DNA of 64,000 nucleotides from Blastomussa wellsi (taxonomy: Eukaryota > Cnidaria > Anthozoa > Scleractinia > Plerogyridae), in assembly GCA_947652115.1 (NCBI GenBank), contig OX393561.1:22980856-23044855 (forward strand). The letters are read 5' to 3'. A program made the translations under genes and the position numbers. Under the pieces are notes generated by a model that saw nothing but the letters and a program-made list of their open reading frames with translations, did not search any database and was not told the origin of the DNA. Positions 30,694-40,727 of this stretch are shown here, in pieces. The stretch's first letter is position 1, and each line of letters starts with the position of its first letter.

Positions 30694-32230
30694 GTATAAC
30701 AATATAATTTGGTTTTATCAACTGGGTTGATAATGTCAATTGGCCACCGTAAAGAGATTCAAGTGCTGACGTTTCGAGCGTTACCCCTTCGTCGGAGCGA
30801 ATCAAGGAATTGTGCGTCATGTGTCTTTATATACAGAAAGATGGAGCTTCGCTATTGGCTGGTGCCTGGTAACGTGAAAACTTGGGAATAAATTAGTTGA
30901 ATGAAAAGCGTTCGTTGATACCGTGAGGATTAAGAGTGCCGATTTGAAAAATAAATTTTTGTTCTAGAGTTTTACGGCTTTCCGTGTTTCCTTGGTGAAG
31001 GGAAAGGCCGCAGACTGCCATATGTTGCTTAGAATGATTTGGGAGATTGAAGTGTCTCGCGACTGGTTTCGATGCATTTTTGTCGTCTTTCTCTACGTCA
31101 CGAAGGTGTTCTCGGAATCGGTCGCCAAGTCGTCTCCCTGTTTCGCCGATGTATAACTTTTTGCAAAGAGTGCAAGTTATACAGTAGATGGCATTGGCTG
31201 AGGTACAGGTGAAATGATCAGTGATTTTGATAGATCGCTTGGGTCCCGATATTTTGTCAACGTTGTGAATGAAAGGGCATGTTTTGCATCGTGCGCGAGC
31301 GCATTTAAAAGTTCCGGGTTGATCACTAGTTTGGAATGCACTTCTGACTAAAAAGTTACCTATGTTTTTGTCGCGTTTAAATGAAATTAATGGAGGTTGC
31401 GAAAAGATTCTACCAGTGTCGGGATCATTTTAAAGTAATTTAAAGTTTTTGAGAATGATTGATTTAACTGCGTGGTTGTGAGAGTGAAATGTGAGGGTGA
31501 ATGGAATTCTATCGTTGTTTTCTCTCTGTGACGTTTGTAGTGCTCACTGTCGATCAATTTGCTGGGTGCGATGATGGCCCGCGTGAACAACAGAAGCAGG
31601 ATAGCCGCGTTTGTCAAAGAAATTGCACATTTCCTCTGATTTTAAGGAAAAATCAGAGTCGTCACTACAAAGACGGCAAAGTCTAAGAAACTGAGAATAA
31701 GGAATGGAATTCTTGACATGTGATGGATGTGAAGATGAATACAGCAAATAGCTATGAGAATCTGTGGGTTTGTAGTGCACACTGGTGCATAAACTGTTGC
31801 CTTCGATAGAAACTTTGATATCCAGGAATGCTAAGGAAGTATCGGAAATTTCCCAGGTATATTTAAGGGCAGGATGAAACGAATTAACAGCGGTTATAAA
31901 TTGATTAAGATCGTCTCTGGTAGAAGAGGTAGCGCCGATACAGTCGTCAATGTAGCGACGATAGAGTTCAGGTTTTGGGCCGTTGTATTGATTGAAAAAT
32001 TGGTGTTCAATGCAGCCTACGAAAAGATTAGCGTAGCTGGGTCCCATTTTGGTACCCATGGCCACGCCATTGATTTGTTTGTAATAATTGTTCGCGAATG
32101 AAAAGCAGTTGAGTGTTAACACTAACTCAGCCAGGTGAAGTAGTGTTTCCGAGCTTGGTTCCTTAACAGTGTGTAAATCAAAAAAATGTTTGAGGGCTAG
32201 AAGACCTTCGCCATTTGGGATGACGGTGTA
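30653..32230 (-). mobile_element. Penelope-like element, 5'-truncated
   Basis: Reads right to left. The reverse transcriptase begins at about 32226 (LYTVIPNGEGLLALKHFFD), continues with QINGVAMGTKMGPSYANLFV and YRRYIDDCIGATSS (YIDD active site) and LAFLDIKVSIEG, then the GIY-YIG nuclease (KKLYIGETGRRLGDRF) and the stop near 30895. The 3' region repeats the sequence at 5095-5339. At least two frameshifts (about 31550-31620 and near 31385) break the single expected frame. The N-terminal part of the reverse transcriptase is missing at the right end. Insertion destroyed the P2RX7-C-like gene. Confidence 0.85.
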
Positions 32231-32231
32231 A

Positions 32232-32282
32232 AGACATAATTATCAAAGCGGCCGACAAAGGAGTAACAATCCTCAAAGTAGG
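32232..32282 (+). pseudogene. short PLE reverse transcriptase piece, inverted
   Basis: The plus strand reads DIIIKAADKGVTILK, the conserved N-terminal motif of PLE reverse transcriptases. It lies head to head with the minus-strand PLE that ends at about 32230. Confidence 0.5.
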
Positions 32283-32480
32283 TGGAGGCCATGGGAATAT
32301 AAATTCAGGGAAGAAGTTGCCAAAAAGGTGACACAATTTAAAGAAAAACAGTGAAGGCCAATTAATGCTGCTCAAGAGCAGACATTGCGTACCAAAGTAT
32401 GCAACCACATAGCAAGCCTTAAATCTAGACAAGAATTTGAGCCAATTCTTGGTCCAGTCATTGAAAGAAGAGGGTCACAT
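32283..32480 (+). pseudogene. element X gene B relic (copy 3)
   Basis: The plus strand reads WRPWEYKFREEVAKKVTQFK, a TGA (32352-32354), then TKVCNHIASLKSRQEFEPIL. Copies 1 and 2 have WKPWKYEERIKIANEVDKFK and KSRQEFVPLIGKLID in the same order and spacing. Both ends are lost: a PLE adjoins on the left and a 39-bp duplication on the right. With gene A at 33610-34284 on the opposite strand it recreates the tail-to-tail layout of element X. Confidence 0.7.
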
Positions 32481-32511
32481 TGAGCAAGCCAAGAGCTTTT
32501 TTATGTTATCT

Positions 32512-32589
32512 CTTGGGAGAATGGGTATTCACCTTAGGAACAGCTTGTCCCTTGGGAGAATGGGTATTCACCTTAGGAACAGCTTGTCC
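32512..32589. repeat. 39-bp tandem duplication
   Basis: Two exact copies of a 39-bp unit beginning CTTGGGAGAATGGGTATTCA. Confidence 0.95.
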
Positions 32590-32639
32590 CTTGCTAGTCA
32601 TCATCATCATTTTGTCGTTTTCCCTTTAAGGGAAACAAC

Positions 32640-33040
32640 TCGTCGGTAAAAAAACATCTCACAACACACCATCGCAACAACAGCCATAACATTGAAGTCA
32701 AAGTGATCACGCGTGAAAATGACCCAATCAATCTGCGATTATACGAAGCATTTTACATCAGAAAACACAAGCCGGGACTGAACTCCTGTGAGGAATGCAC
32801 TGAACTTAACGATCTTCTATTTTAATTAGCTATTTTAATTAACTGTTTTTAACACATATTTTAGAACATTTTATCACGCCATAGTTCCCATGCGTCCTAC
32901 TGGCTAGTTTTACACTATGCTAATTTACAGTGGCACCTCCAACGTTTCAAACCATAGCGCAAATATTTTATCGTCCTCCGTGATGATGCCGTAGATCAAA
33001 AGCTCGGAGTCAATAAAGAACTAAAGAACCAAAGTAGCAG
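32640..33040 (+). mobile_element. second PLE type, 3' fragment
   Basis: The plus strand encodes the C-terminus of a PLE GIY-YIG nuclease (TREND-type: NIEVKVITREN, LRLYEAFYIRKHKPGLNSCE, ELNDLLF) ending at the TAA near 32824. It is followed by a 3' region different from the other PLEs in the window, up to about AATAAAGAACTAAAGAACC (33018-33036). Confidence 0.65.
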
Positions 33041-33609
33041 TCAACGGCTTCACTTGAACTATATCCCACATCATTACAACATGCTACTAAAGGACACATT
33101 CAAACGTTTAGTTTCATTAAAATTACCTTTCGCATGAACCATAAGTGTTATTATTTTGTGTTATACATACCCCTAAAAGAAAAGTTACATCTACTCTTTT
33201 GATCACAAAATACACAAATTGGTCATTGCAGTTGACTGCTTTTGATATATCATACTCAGCTTGGCAGTGATGCTTAAAGGACACAAACAAAGGAAATTGA
33301 ACTATCATGTTTATTTTATTACTCCTTTAGTCCTCACTATCAAGCTGGATTTTAATTCATTGAGAGTGGTCTACTCTAATCAATTAAATAAAAATTTCTT
33401 GACTACAATATTTATGGGATAAATGTTGAAAACTGAAGTAGGAAAGTATCTCATCTTTGTGATCTTCCCTAAAGATCCATATCTCAGGCCCTGGTACTGG
33501 TTTGAAAACCCAAAAAAGAAAACAACAACTGGAATGTGCCAATGGCAGCCAATATAATCTTTGTTAAACACAACAGGACCTTAGAGAAGCTACAGTAAGT
33601 TCATTGATT
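33041..33609. other. AT-rich stretch, no gene seen
   Basis: No supported coding sequence or repeat between the PLE fragment and gene A copy 3. Confidence 0.5.
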
Positions 33610-34284
33610 TCAAATAAACTGAGGAACTCCTTCTTCATTCCAGACACCATAATGACACTTAATTTGAACCATTTCTGTGGAGTAAATGTATTTAAGCTGG
33701 AAAGGCCTATTGGCATCAACAAGAAGATCAGTGTGTCCCTTGCCTTTAATGCTTCTTCTAAACCCCACCTCTCCGGTCATTTGTCCATCTGAAAACCATC
33801 GCTCCAGCTTTCTTCTGCGAGATACTTTAATGACCCTTTCTTTTACCTCACCATTTCTCTTGAGATGATTTTGGCTGTTAACTCCATTCATGGATGTGCA
33901 AGTGAGGATTTCCACTAAATGATCGAATATCTCCTTTTGAAGTCTGTAACTGAATTCTACAACCCATGGACTGGAGTGTTTGGCGACAAAAAATTCCCTT
34001 CTAATAATCGACCTTTTCCAGTAGTCAAGCTCGCGGCAGGCCATGTCGTGCAAATTACAGGAAGACACTGTTAGTTTATCTCGAGCCGATCTCCTCGAGT
34101 AGGACTTTGAGGAATCTTCTTTCAATCGGTTCAACTCTTTAAACAAATCCTGGATCGCAAGCTTCTCAGGAACCGCTTCAGATGGCAAGGCCGTCCAATA
34201 TTTGGACTCGGCTGTTTCGTAGAAACTTCCAATCTCTTCAGAAAGACTGCTTATTATTACGCAATTCAATTCCTTGGCGGCCAT
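33610..34284 (-). CDS. element X gene A copy 3, intact frame
   Basis: A 224-codon uninterrupted minus-strand frame starting at ATGGCGGCC (AAGATGGCGGCCAAGG context). Homology to gene A of copy 1 (11018-11653) is seen at PWVVEFSYRLQKEIFDHLVE versus PWTVQVTRDLPVEIFAFLLR, at KGKGH/KGKAR, and at the end RPFQLKYIYSTEMVQIKCHY. A basic middle segment (KERVIKVSRRRKLERWF) aligns with the HTH-like part of copy 1. It faces a gene B relic at 32283-32480. No CACGCCGGG terminus is visible upstream; CCAGGCGG near 34317 could be a worn one. It could be functional or domesticated since it is open. Confidence 0.65.
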   Translation of the reverse strand: MAAKELNCVIISSLSEEIGSFYETAESKYWTALPSEAVPEKLAIQDLFKELNRLKEDSSKSYSRRSARDKLTVSSCNLHDMACRELDYWKRSIIRREFFVAKHSSPWVVEFSYRLQKEIFDHLVEILTCTSMNGVNSQNHLKRNGEVKERVIKVSRRRKLERWFSDGQMTGEVGFRRSIKGKGHTDLLVDANRPFQLKYIYSTEMVQIKCHYGVWNEEGVPQFI

Positions 34285-34695
34285 CTTTGGTCAACCTCAT
34301 TCTAATGTTGTCCAGCCAGGCGGCATAGAGGCCAGCCTCAATCTGGTGATGGGACAAATTCAGGCCAAAAATCCCCAGTGTAATAGATATTGCATAAGCA
34401 TGTAAGTTCTTTTAATAAAAAGCCTTTTAAATATTTTTTAATTAAGTGGTAATGTACTAAATAACCAAAGAAACAATATTTTTGATTTTATTTTGATTCA
34501 TTTAGTTACAAAAAATGAAAATGTCAGCTTAACTTTGCTTCTGCAACAGAAACAAATATGAATGTACCTATTTCACAGAAACAAAAGCACATTGTTGTGA
34601 CTTGAAACATTCATTTGCAAAGTTATAGATATCACATATGTTTTATGTAATATATCAAACACGGGAGACAGTGTTTCATCGGGATATACAAACAC
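34285..34695. other. non-coding spacer
   Basis: No gene seen. It includes the immediate upstream region of gene A copy 3 and ends at the hAT target site (CAAACACC, 34689-34696). Confidence 0.5.
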
Positions 34696-34696
34696 C

Positions 34697-37600
34697 AGGG
34701 CTTCAAGTGGCTTCCTTCAAAAATATAGGGTTAAATATAGGGGTGATTTTCCAAAAGTATAGGGATAATATAGGGAAATTTTAAAAAATATAGGGCCGAT
34801 ATAGGGATTTTTAAAAAGTATTTTCGACACATGTAAAGCAAAGAGTTCCTTTTAATTGCCTTATCTGCATTTTCTACACCCAACAAAACAATATATTAAA
34901 CAGCTGATACACTAAAAGCAATGGTATTCAGAATGTGATGGGTGCTCTGTTCCAAACACCAGAAAGTACGCTGTTGGAAATAATGTCCAACGAAACGGTC
35001 TTAACACATTCAGTCTCAAAATACTTTTACAGAAAGGTTCCTAATCAAATCAATCATTTCTTATAATTTTAACATATATGCCACTCATGCATTACCACCA
35101 TGCTCTCAAATTATTCATGGGTACAACGATACACTTTAAATGTACATCATTGATACAAATGTCCTCCACCTTTAGTGACTGTCTTTTCTCTTTTTGGTAG
35201 ATAGATGTTTGGAGTAGTCTTCAAGGAGTCTCTTTTTGTTTTTGTCAAGCTGAATTCTCTTGTTTGAACACTCTTTGGTTTGCTCCACTGCATGTTCCAA
35301 CTTTTGTTTGGCAACTTCAAGTAGCCCTTGAGCTATTGCAGCCTTGTTGAAGTTTTTGTCTTTGATTGCCTGCGAAAGTCGTTCATTTGCTTCTTCATAG
35401 AGTGTTTTAGCAATGTGCAGCTCACTGTCTTTCTTTTCTTCAGCCTTCGTCAATTCTTTCTCTCTGTCAGACAGATTTAGTCTGCCTCTTTCCAACTTCT
35501 CTACTTCTTTTTCTTTCTGTTTCTCAATTTCCCTCTGCATCTCTTTCTCTGACTCTTCAATTCTTCTTTTCTTTGCCAGCTCTTCTCTCTCATCAGCAAG
35601 CCTTTTTGAATGTGCCTTGTGTGCATCTTTGGCCGCTTGGAGCAAACCTTTTGTGATCTTTACATTCTGTGGCTCTCCAGACACCTTAACATGATCTTTG
35701 ACAGTACGCAGGCCATTTATTGTCAAATCACTAAGAGAAGCTCTGTCAGGAGTGACTGTCTTCTTGTTTGCAGAAAGACTTCGTTCTACATCTGCATTGC
35801 CATGAGCTAAACAGAGAAGGCCTTTCACAAGCTTCTGAAGAATGGAATACTTGCATTCACCCTGTAAGGATTTCTCTTGAAACACATCTGCCCAGTAGTG
35901 GTCAACTCTTCTTGTGGCACTCTCCTTATCAACTTGCCCAGCCTGGTACACTTTCCACTCATCTGTAACCAAAGAAACTTCTTCTTCTGATAGTGTTGGC
36001 ATCATAACTGCCAGTCTACGTATAGCTTGTGCTCCATGCTTGCTATCCCTAAGAACTGGGTGCAGGAAAGAAACATCTCTCAAAAGCTTGTCGTCTAATG
36101 GTAGATGGCCAATCAGATACTTTGTTGTTTCCACATAGAACTGTTTCATACCTAGAAGAGCTTTCTTCTGTTGGTCATCAGAGAGCTCTGACAGAGCTGA
36201 TCGAGTTTTTTCTCCAACTTCCATCTGTAACATGGAAAGTTGGTTGTCTGGCTTCGAACAGTCTATTGCCAGCAGGTGCTTTCCCCCTTTGTCTGCCAGG
36301 ACTTTGCTTTTGAGGAAGCGACCCATTAGGAATTTCAGTAGTTCACACATTGTGTGACGCAGTAGGTGAATCAGTGGCCCTTCACTCTGGAAGAAGCATA
36401 GAAACTTATTAAAGATTGGCTCCACAGACACAAGAAATCCCAACTGTACTGGGAAGGACTTGTCCCTTAGTTTTTTACATATGCGATTGTACCGGTCATT
36501 TTTCTCCAAGGTCTTAAAATTCTTCTGTTGCTTGGGCAATTCTTCCAAGAAGTATTTCTTAATCCCTTCCCATTTCTTGACAATTCTATCTAAAGCAGGA
36601 ATAAGTGTGAGCCACCTACACTGTACATGCCGGATAAATAACTCTTCATCGAGTCCAAGATCACTCAACACATGGATGTAATCTTCTCTGCGACAGGGTG
36701 AGCTTTTTAACCAATAGAAAAGATCTATGGCTAGTTCCTCAGATGCATCTCCATAAGTATTAACACCTGCACGGAAAGCATTGTGCACAACATGAATGTT
36801 GCAAGGGATAAATGGCAAAAGACCAGGGAGTCCTTGGTCTAACAGTACCTTATTAACTGTACTCCAAATTGTTTTGTTGACATTTGGCCCATCTGATGAC
36901 AAACTTATCAAGCCTGACAGAGGCAACTGGCAGCCTGTTTCCTGAAGGATATCCACAATTTTTGTTGCAACATCGTGTCCTTTGGCATGCCCAAAAAATA
37001 GTGTCTGCAAGAACCTAACACTGACCTCGTGTTTCTCTTCTGACCAATAGCGCACTAGTATGTCACACTGCTTGCGGCCTTGGGCATTCCCTGTTTCATC
37101 ATACTGAATTGTGTATCCAAAACCTGATTGTGAAATATCTTGGCACAGTTTTTGTTTAAAGTATGGGCCTAATCCATCCGATATCATGTAAGACACTTTT
37201 GTTCTGCTCATTGTGAAGTTATCAGACACATCTCCTGGGAACATCTGCTGGAATAACTGCGGTATACCATCTGATGATGCAAATGAATAGTCACTTGCAG
37301 CTGTTTTCATAGCCCACAAAGCTTCAGCTCTAGCTACCTTCTCTTGCTGTGACAAATCTGGAATGGGTATGCTATGAGGTCCTTGGTCTTTTCCTTTATT
37401 TTCACTACTGGTTGAGGAAAAAACAAAATGTCTTTGAGCCCAAGAAAACTTGGCAGCAGACAATTTCCTGTGCTTTTCGCCTTTGGCATGTTGCTGTATT
37501 TGGGTCAATCCAGAATTATCAATCGAGAAATCTTTAATGCATAAGGTGCAGAAGGCCTTGTGTTTCGAAGTCTTACACAAAGTACACCAGTCACCTATTC

Positions 37601-38321
37601 TGTGACCATCTACATCTGTCTGATCCAGCCAGCTAGCTTGAAACTTAGTTGAACCATGTGGCATTATGCTCTGAACTTACACTTCTATTTTACCTGTAAG
37701 GAAAACACATCTTGTATTATTTCACACTTTTTTAAGCAAGGCTGCAAAACACTAATAATAAGAGGTAGACTGGTTCAATTAAAATTATGCATTGGTAAGA
37801 TCACATTTTCAAAGGTGGGTGGCATAAAATCAAATTATTGTTAGTAGATTTTTCCTATTTAAAAGTGCTACTATTGTGCACACAAAAGTACAAAAGAGCA
37901 CCTACATAAACTGGTCCCTCACTGATTCTTCATTGGGACAAGACTTTGAACTCTGAATAATGATGTCGATCCAAAAATGCTCATTGTGCCAATATGGCTA
38001 CTTTGTGAAAAATTGGTCTGTAATTTTGAAACAACTCAGTGAACAAATGACAAATGATGAGCCATTAAATAGCAGTAACACCAAGTGTACTTACCAATTT
38101 GCTATTTACTTCAGCCAGGAAATTTAAGTGTCCCTGTTACGTCCACTGGCACAAAGTTGATCACAATCTTAGCAACATTTTTTTTCGTGCTAATTCTAAA
38201 TAATTTTACATTAAATTATAGAATTATAGGAATTATAGGGTGTTTTTAAACTATATAGGGAAATATAGGAGGACTAAGAAAATATAGGAAATATAGGAAA
38301 TATAGGGCCGCTTGAAGCCCT
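34697..38321. mobile_element. hAT-like transposon with TIRs and TSD
   Basis: The left end AGGGCTTCAAGTGGC (34697) pairs with the inverted right end finishing GCTTGAAGCCCT (38321). Flanks CAAACACC and GAAACACC differ at one base, a plausible 8-bp TSD. Both subterminal regions carry many TATAGGG / AAATATAGG repeats (34730-34810 and 38225-38307). One long gene on the minus strand fills the middle. All features fit a hAT element about 3.6 kb long. Confidence 0.85.
35172..37664 (-). CDS. hAT-like transposase, intact 830-codon frame
   Basis: Starts at the ATG at 37664. Residues about 28-68 form a BED/C2H2-like zinc finger (CTLCKTSKHKAFCTLCIKDF and a later HxxxxKH). The catalytic region contains GYTIQYDETGNAQG, ISLSSDGPNVNKTIW, PCNIHVVHNAFRAGV and RHVQCRWLTLIPALDRI, a hAT-type RNase H pattern. 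The C-terminal dimerisation segment has LLCLAHGNADVERSLSANK. Unusually, 150 further residues form a charged coiled coil (EKEMQREIEKQKEKEVEKLE). There is no stop or frameshift, so it may be active or recently active. TIRs lie about 0.5 kb outside each end. Confidence 0.8.
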   Translation of the reverse strand: MPHGSTKFQASWLDQTDVDGHRIGDWCTLCKTSKHKAFCTLCIKDFSIDNSGLTQIQQHAKGEKHRKLSAAKFSWAQRHFVFSSTSSENKGKDQGPHSIPIPDLSQQEKVARAEALWAMKTAASDYSFASSDGIPQLFQQMFPGDVSDNFTMSRTKVSYMISDGLGPYFKQKLCQDISQSGFGYTIQYDETGNAQGRKQCDILVRYWSEEKHEVSVRFLQTLFFGHAKGHDVATKIVDILQETGCQLPLSGLISLSSDGPNVNKTIWSTVNKVLLDQGLPGLLPFIPCNIHVVHNAFRAGVNTYGDASEELAIDLFYWLKSSPCRREDYIHVLSDLGLDEELFIRHVQCRWLTLIPALDRIVKKWEGIKKYFLEELPKQQKNFKTLEKNDRYNRICKKLRDKSFPVQLGFLVSVEPIFNKFLCFFQSEGPLIHLLRHTMCELLKFLMGRFLKSKVLADKGGKHLLAIDCSKPDNQLSMLQMEVGEKTRSALSELSDDQQKKALLGMKQFYVETTKYLIGHLPLDDKLLRDVSFLHPVLRDSKHGAQAIRRLAVMMPTLSEEEVSLVTDEWKVYQAGQVDKESATRRVDHYWADVFQEKSLQGECKYSILQKLVKGLLCLAHGNADVERSLSANKKTVTPDRASLSDLTINGLRTVKDHVKVSGEPQNVKITKGLLQAAKDAHKAHSKRLADEREELAKKRRIEESEKEMQREIEKQKEKEVEKLERGRLNLSDREKELTKAEEKKDSELHIAKTLYEEANERLSQAIKDKNFNKAAIAQGLLEVAKQKLEHAVEQTKECSNKRIQLDKNKKRLLEDYSKHLSTKKRKDSH

Positions 38322-39324
38322 GAAACACCTGTCTTGTGTGTTAGAATCTTCTCAATTGAAACAAAAACTAAGGCATTTGAGAAAATACATAGAAAAGTCA
38401 AGGCAATTAAAAATTTCGTTAAAAAAATGTAATAACGGTACTTAGCCGGGAAGATAAATTTAGGTCATGGAGAACTTGAAAATTTTGGTAAGTCATTCTT
38501 CTTTTCATATTTCCACCTACTGAAAAAGGACACTTTTAATGGGCCAATGGCTCGACTAGTAAAACTACTCTTCTTCAGGGCCAGACAGAAGACTAGTTGG
38601 TGCATGATCATGGATTTAATGTAGTGCATTCTTGAGTCCCGTCTTATTTGTTACAGGCGATAAATAACCTGCCTCTTTGAGGGGTTGTAGCTCCTCTCAC
38701 AGCTGGGCAATATCTTCTTGCTACACTCGCCTTGGATTTTTTACTTAAAATTCAGAGATGAACAATTCAGAGGTGAACCTTGTAGCATCAGATCCTCTGA
38801 ATCAGTTTTGAGAATCTTATCCCAGAAAACTTGCTGCCTTGAGGCAATGTGACTGAAGAACTTTGGGATGTCTCTCTTCAGTCCCAAGATGTCTTGTTTT
38901 GATAAAGTAGGCTCCACCAATGACGGTACTCCATTAGGCTTTTTGTCCTTGAGAATAATTTTGGTATGTCAATAAGCATTTTCATGCAAAGTTGCCTTAA
39001 GTCACCCTAAGTGATATTTAGATTTTTTTACCATAGTACCAAACACTAACACACATTGTCCTTGCTGAATTCACAAACCAATTCTGTTTGATTGCTCTGG
39101 GATAGCTTCGGGTAAATTTGGAGAACATTTGCAGCGCCATTTCACAGAAATTCTTTTCCTTGCGCGAGACTTCGCATTGCTAAAAATAAACCTACGGTTG
39201 CCCCTTGGTTGTCAATTGATCTCACGCCTTCTCAACCTGCTTTGCATTTTTCCGGCAACTAGTCGTGCACACGCAAAGTCAAAATTAAAGGGAAATTTGT
39301 CTTGATCTTTTATTGTGAACTGCA
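38322..39324. other. 1-kb stretch without a recognised gene
   Basis: No supported coding sequence. The last 200 bp before 39325 are the probable promoter region of the SAM gene; I see no clear TATA box. Confidence 0.5.
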
Positions 39325-39813
39325 ATGGATGAAAGCCTTGAGACGTTTTTAAACCAGCTAAATTTGTGTCAGTACCTCCATAATTTTCGTGAAGCAGGAT
39401 TTGATGATTTGGAGACAGCAGTTTCTCTGACTGAGGAAGAATTAGAGAGACACGTAGAAATTGTGCTGCCAGGTCACAAGCGCAAACTTTTTTTGAATTT
39501 CAAGAAGTTCCATCAGCCGTCCACTTCTATGAAACAGCCTCAAACAGAGAAGAAAACACTGCAAACAAAACTCACTTTTCAGAGCGTCCGCTTATCCGTA
39601 ATTTTGCCACCAGAACCTTCAGATCCTGATGTACCATGGAAAACGTTTCTCATCCCACATTCCAGATTTCCACGCCAGAATTTTTTTAATGGTATTCTCC
39701 CACAAGTTTACGAGTCTGCCTATCTGCAATTACCATGGCTGGAAATCTGGGACATTTTAGGGCGAGCGCATATCAGCGGTAATCTTCCAAAAAAATGGCG
39801 GCCGCAGGCTTGA
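39325..39813 (+). CDS. SAM-domain protein (short)
   Basis: A 162-codon frame starting MDESLETFLNQLNLCQYLHN. Residues 1-65 form a SAM domain (FREAGFDDLETAVSLTEEEL, then LPGHKRKLFLNFKKF), a helical protein-interaction module. The remaining 95 residues are not recognised (PPEPSDPDVPWKTFL, LPQVYESAYLQLPWLEIWDI). The last 19 bases overlap the start of the chromodomain gene in another frame, so the 3' part may also act as that gene's promoter. Alternative splicing into the downstream exons cannot be excluded. Confidence 0.6.
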   Translation: MDESLETFLNQLNLCQYLHNFREAGFDDLETAVSLTEEELERHVEIVLPGHKRKLFLNFKKFHQPSTSMKQPQTEKKTLQTKLTFQSVRLSVILPPEPSDPDVPWKTFLIPHSRFPRQNFFNGILPQVYESAYLQLPWLEIWDILGRAHISGNLPKKWRPQA

Positions 39814-40727
39814 AGAGAAAGCGTTCGACTCTAAATTACAAGGATCTAAATGAAATATCGTCTGTTGTTGTGTATGACACCGCTAAAAAAAGTCAAGGAA
39901 AATTTTTTGAAGTGGATAGGCTCATTGAGAAGAGGAAAGTTGGCCATGTGAGTACATGTCAGAACGAAATGTTTTCTTTATTTGATTTTCTGTTATTTTT
40001 TGGGATGAGACTAAGACATGTCTGTTATTTCATTGTTAGAATAAGGAGTATCTTGTGAAATGGAAAGGGTGGCCACTGCAAGCCTGCAGTTGGGAGCCGG
40101 AAGATCACCTCACACCAGCCTTGTTACGGTGAATGATTGCCTTATAATAAAACTGATTGAGTTACTTCAATGTACTTGTTCTCAGTCTTTTCTTTCCCTT
40201 TTTTCACTGAATTTGCCATGTACAACCGTTGAAGTAATACAGAAATAAATGTAGTTTTACCATCCACCAACTTGCAGTTTTCTTTTATTCCAAAATTCAG
40301 AACTTATGAAAAACCTCTCAAGCCAGATAGCTACCGGTTAGAGATGGCTGGAAGAAACTTCTACCATGCCATGCTAACAAGTGTCAAAGGGAAGTCTTCT
40401 GCCCCTGTAGATGTGCAAATTGACTTTGATGTGCAGAGGTATTTATGGGGAGATAGAGGGGTTGTATCTGAACACCCTGGATTCAAACTTTACAACAAAG
40501 AAGACTTCTTCCGTTTTACCACCCTTCCTGAGAGCTGGTGGTATTACCTTGATCTCCATGGACAGGGTAAAGCTGTGGATTTCCCTTTAAAGATGAAACC
40601 GTTTTTAAGGTGGACTCCGGTTCAATACGTTAAAGAAAATGGAATGCTAAAGCAAGCACCACAAGCACCAGTTGAAAAAGTGATAATACACTTTTGCAAG
40701 AAAGCATTCGATTATAGAAAATTGTAA
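39795..40727 (+). CDS. chromodomain protein, three exons
   Basis: Exons are 39795-39947, 40040-40128 and 40301-40727, joined at GT/AG sites in matching phase; they total 669 nt (222 codons plus stop). Exon 1 starts at ATGGCGGCCGCAGG and gives a basic N-terminus (LKRKRSTLNYKDL), then FFEVDRLIEKRKVGH. Exon 2 continues NKEYLVKWKGWPLQACSWEP. Together they form a chromodomain with the aromatic W and Y positions expected for methyl-lysine binding. Exon 3 is a conserved-looking but unrecognised domain (YRLEMAGRNFYHAMLTSVKG, LPESWWYYLDLHGQGKAV, VIIHFCKKAFDYRKL). Nuclear chromatin binding is inferred from the chromodomain. Confidence 0.75.

Noticed and set aside
35413..36681. Plus-strand open frames opposite the hAT transposase
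   Set aside because: They are antisense shadows of a long confident gene.
34697..38321. Kolobok or P-element assignment for the 830-codon protein
   Set aside because: 8-bp TSD, BED-like finger and the NADVERS-type C-terminus fit hAT better.
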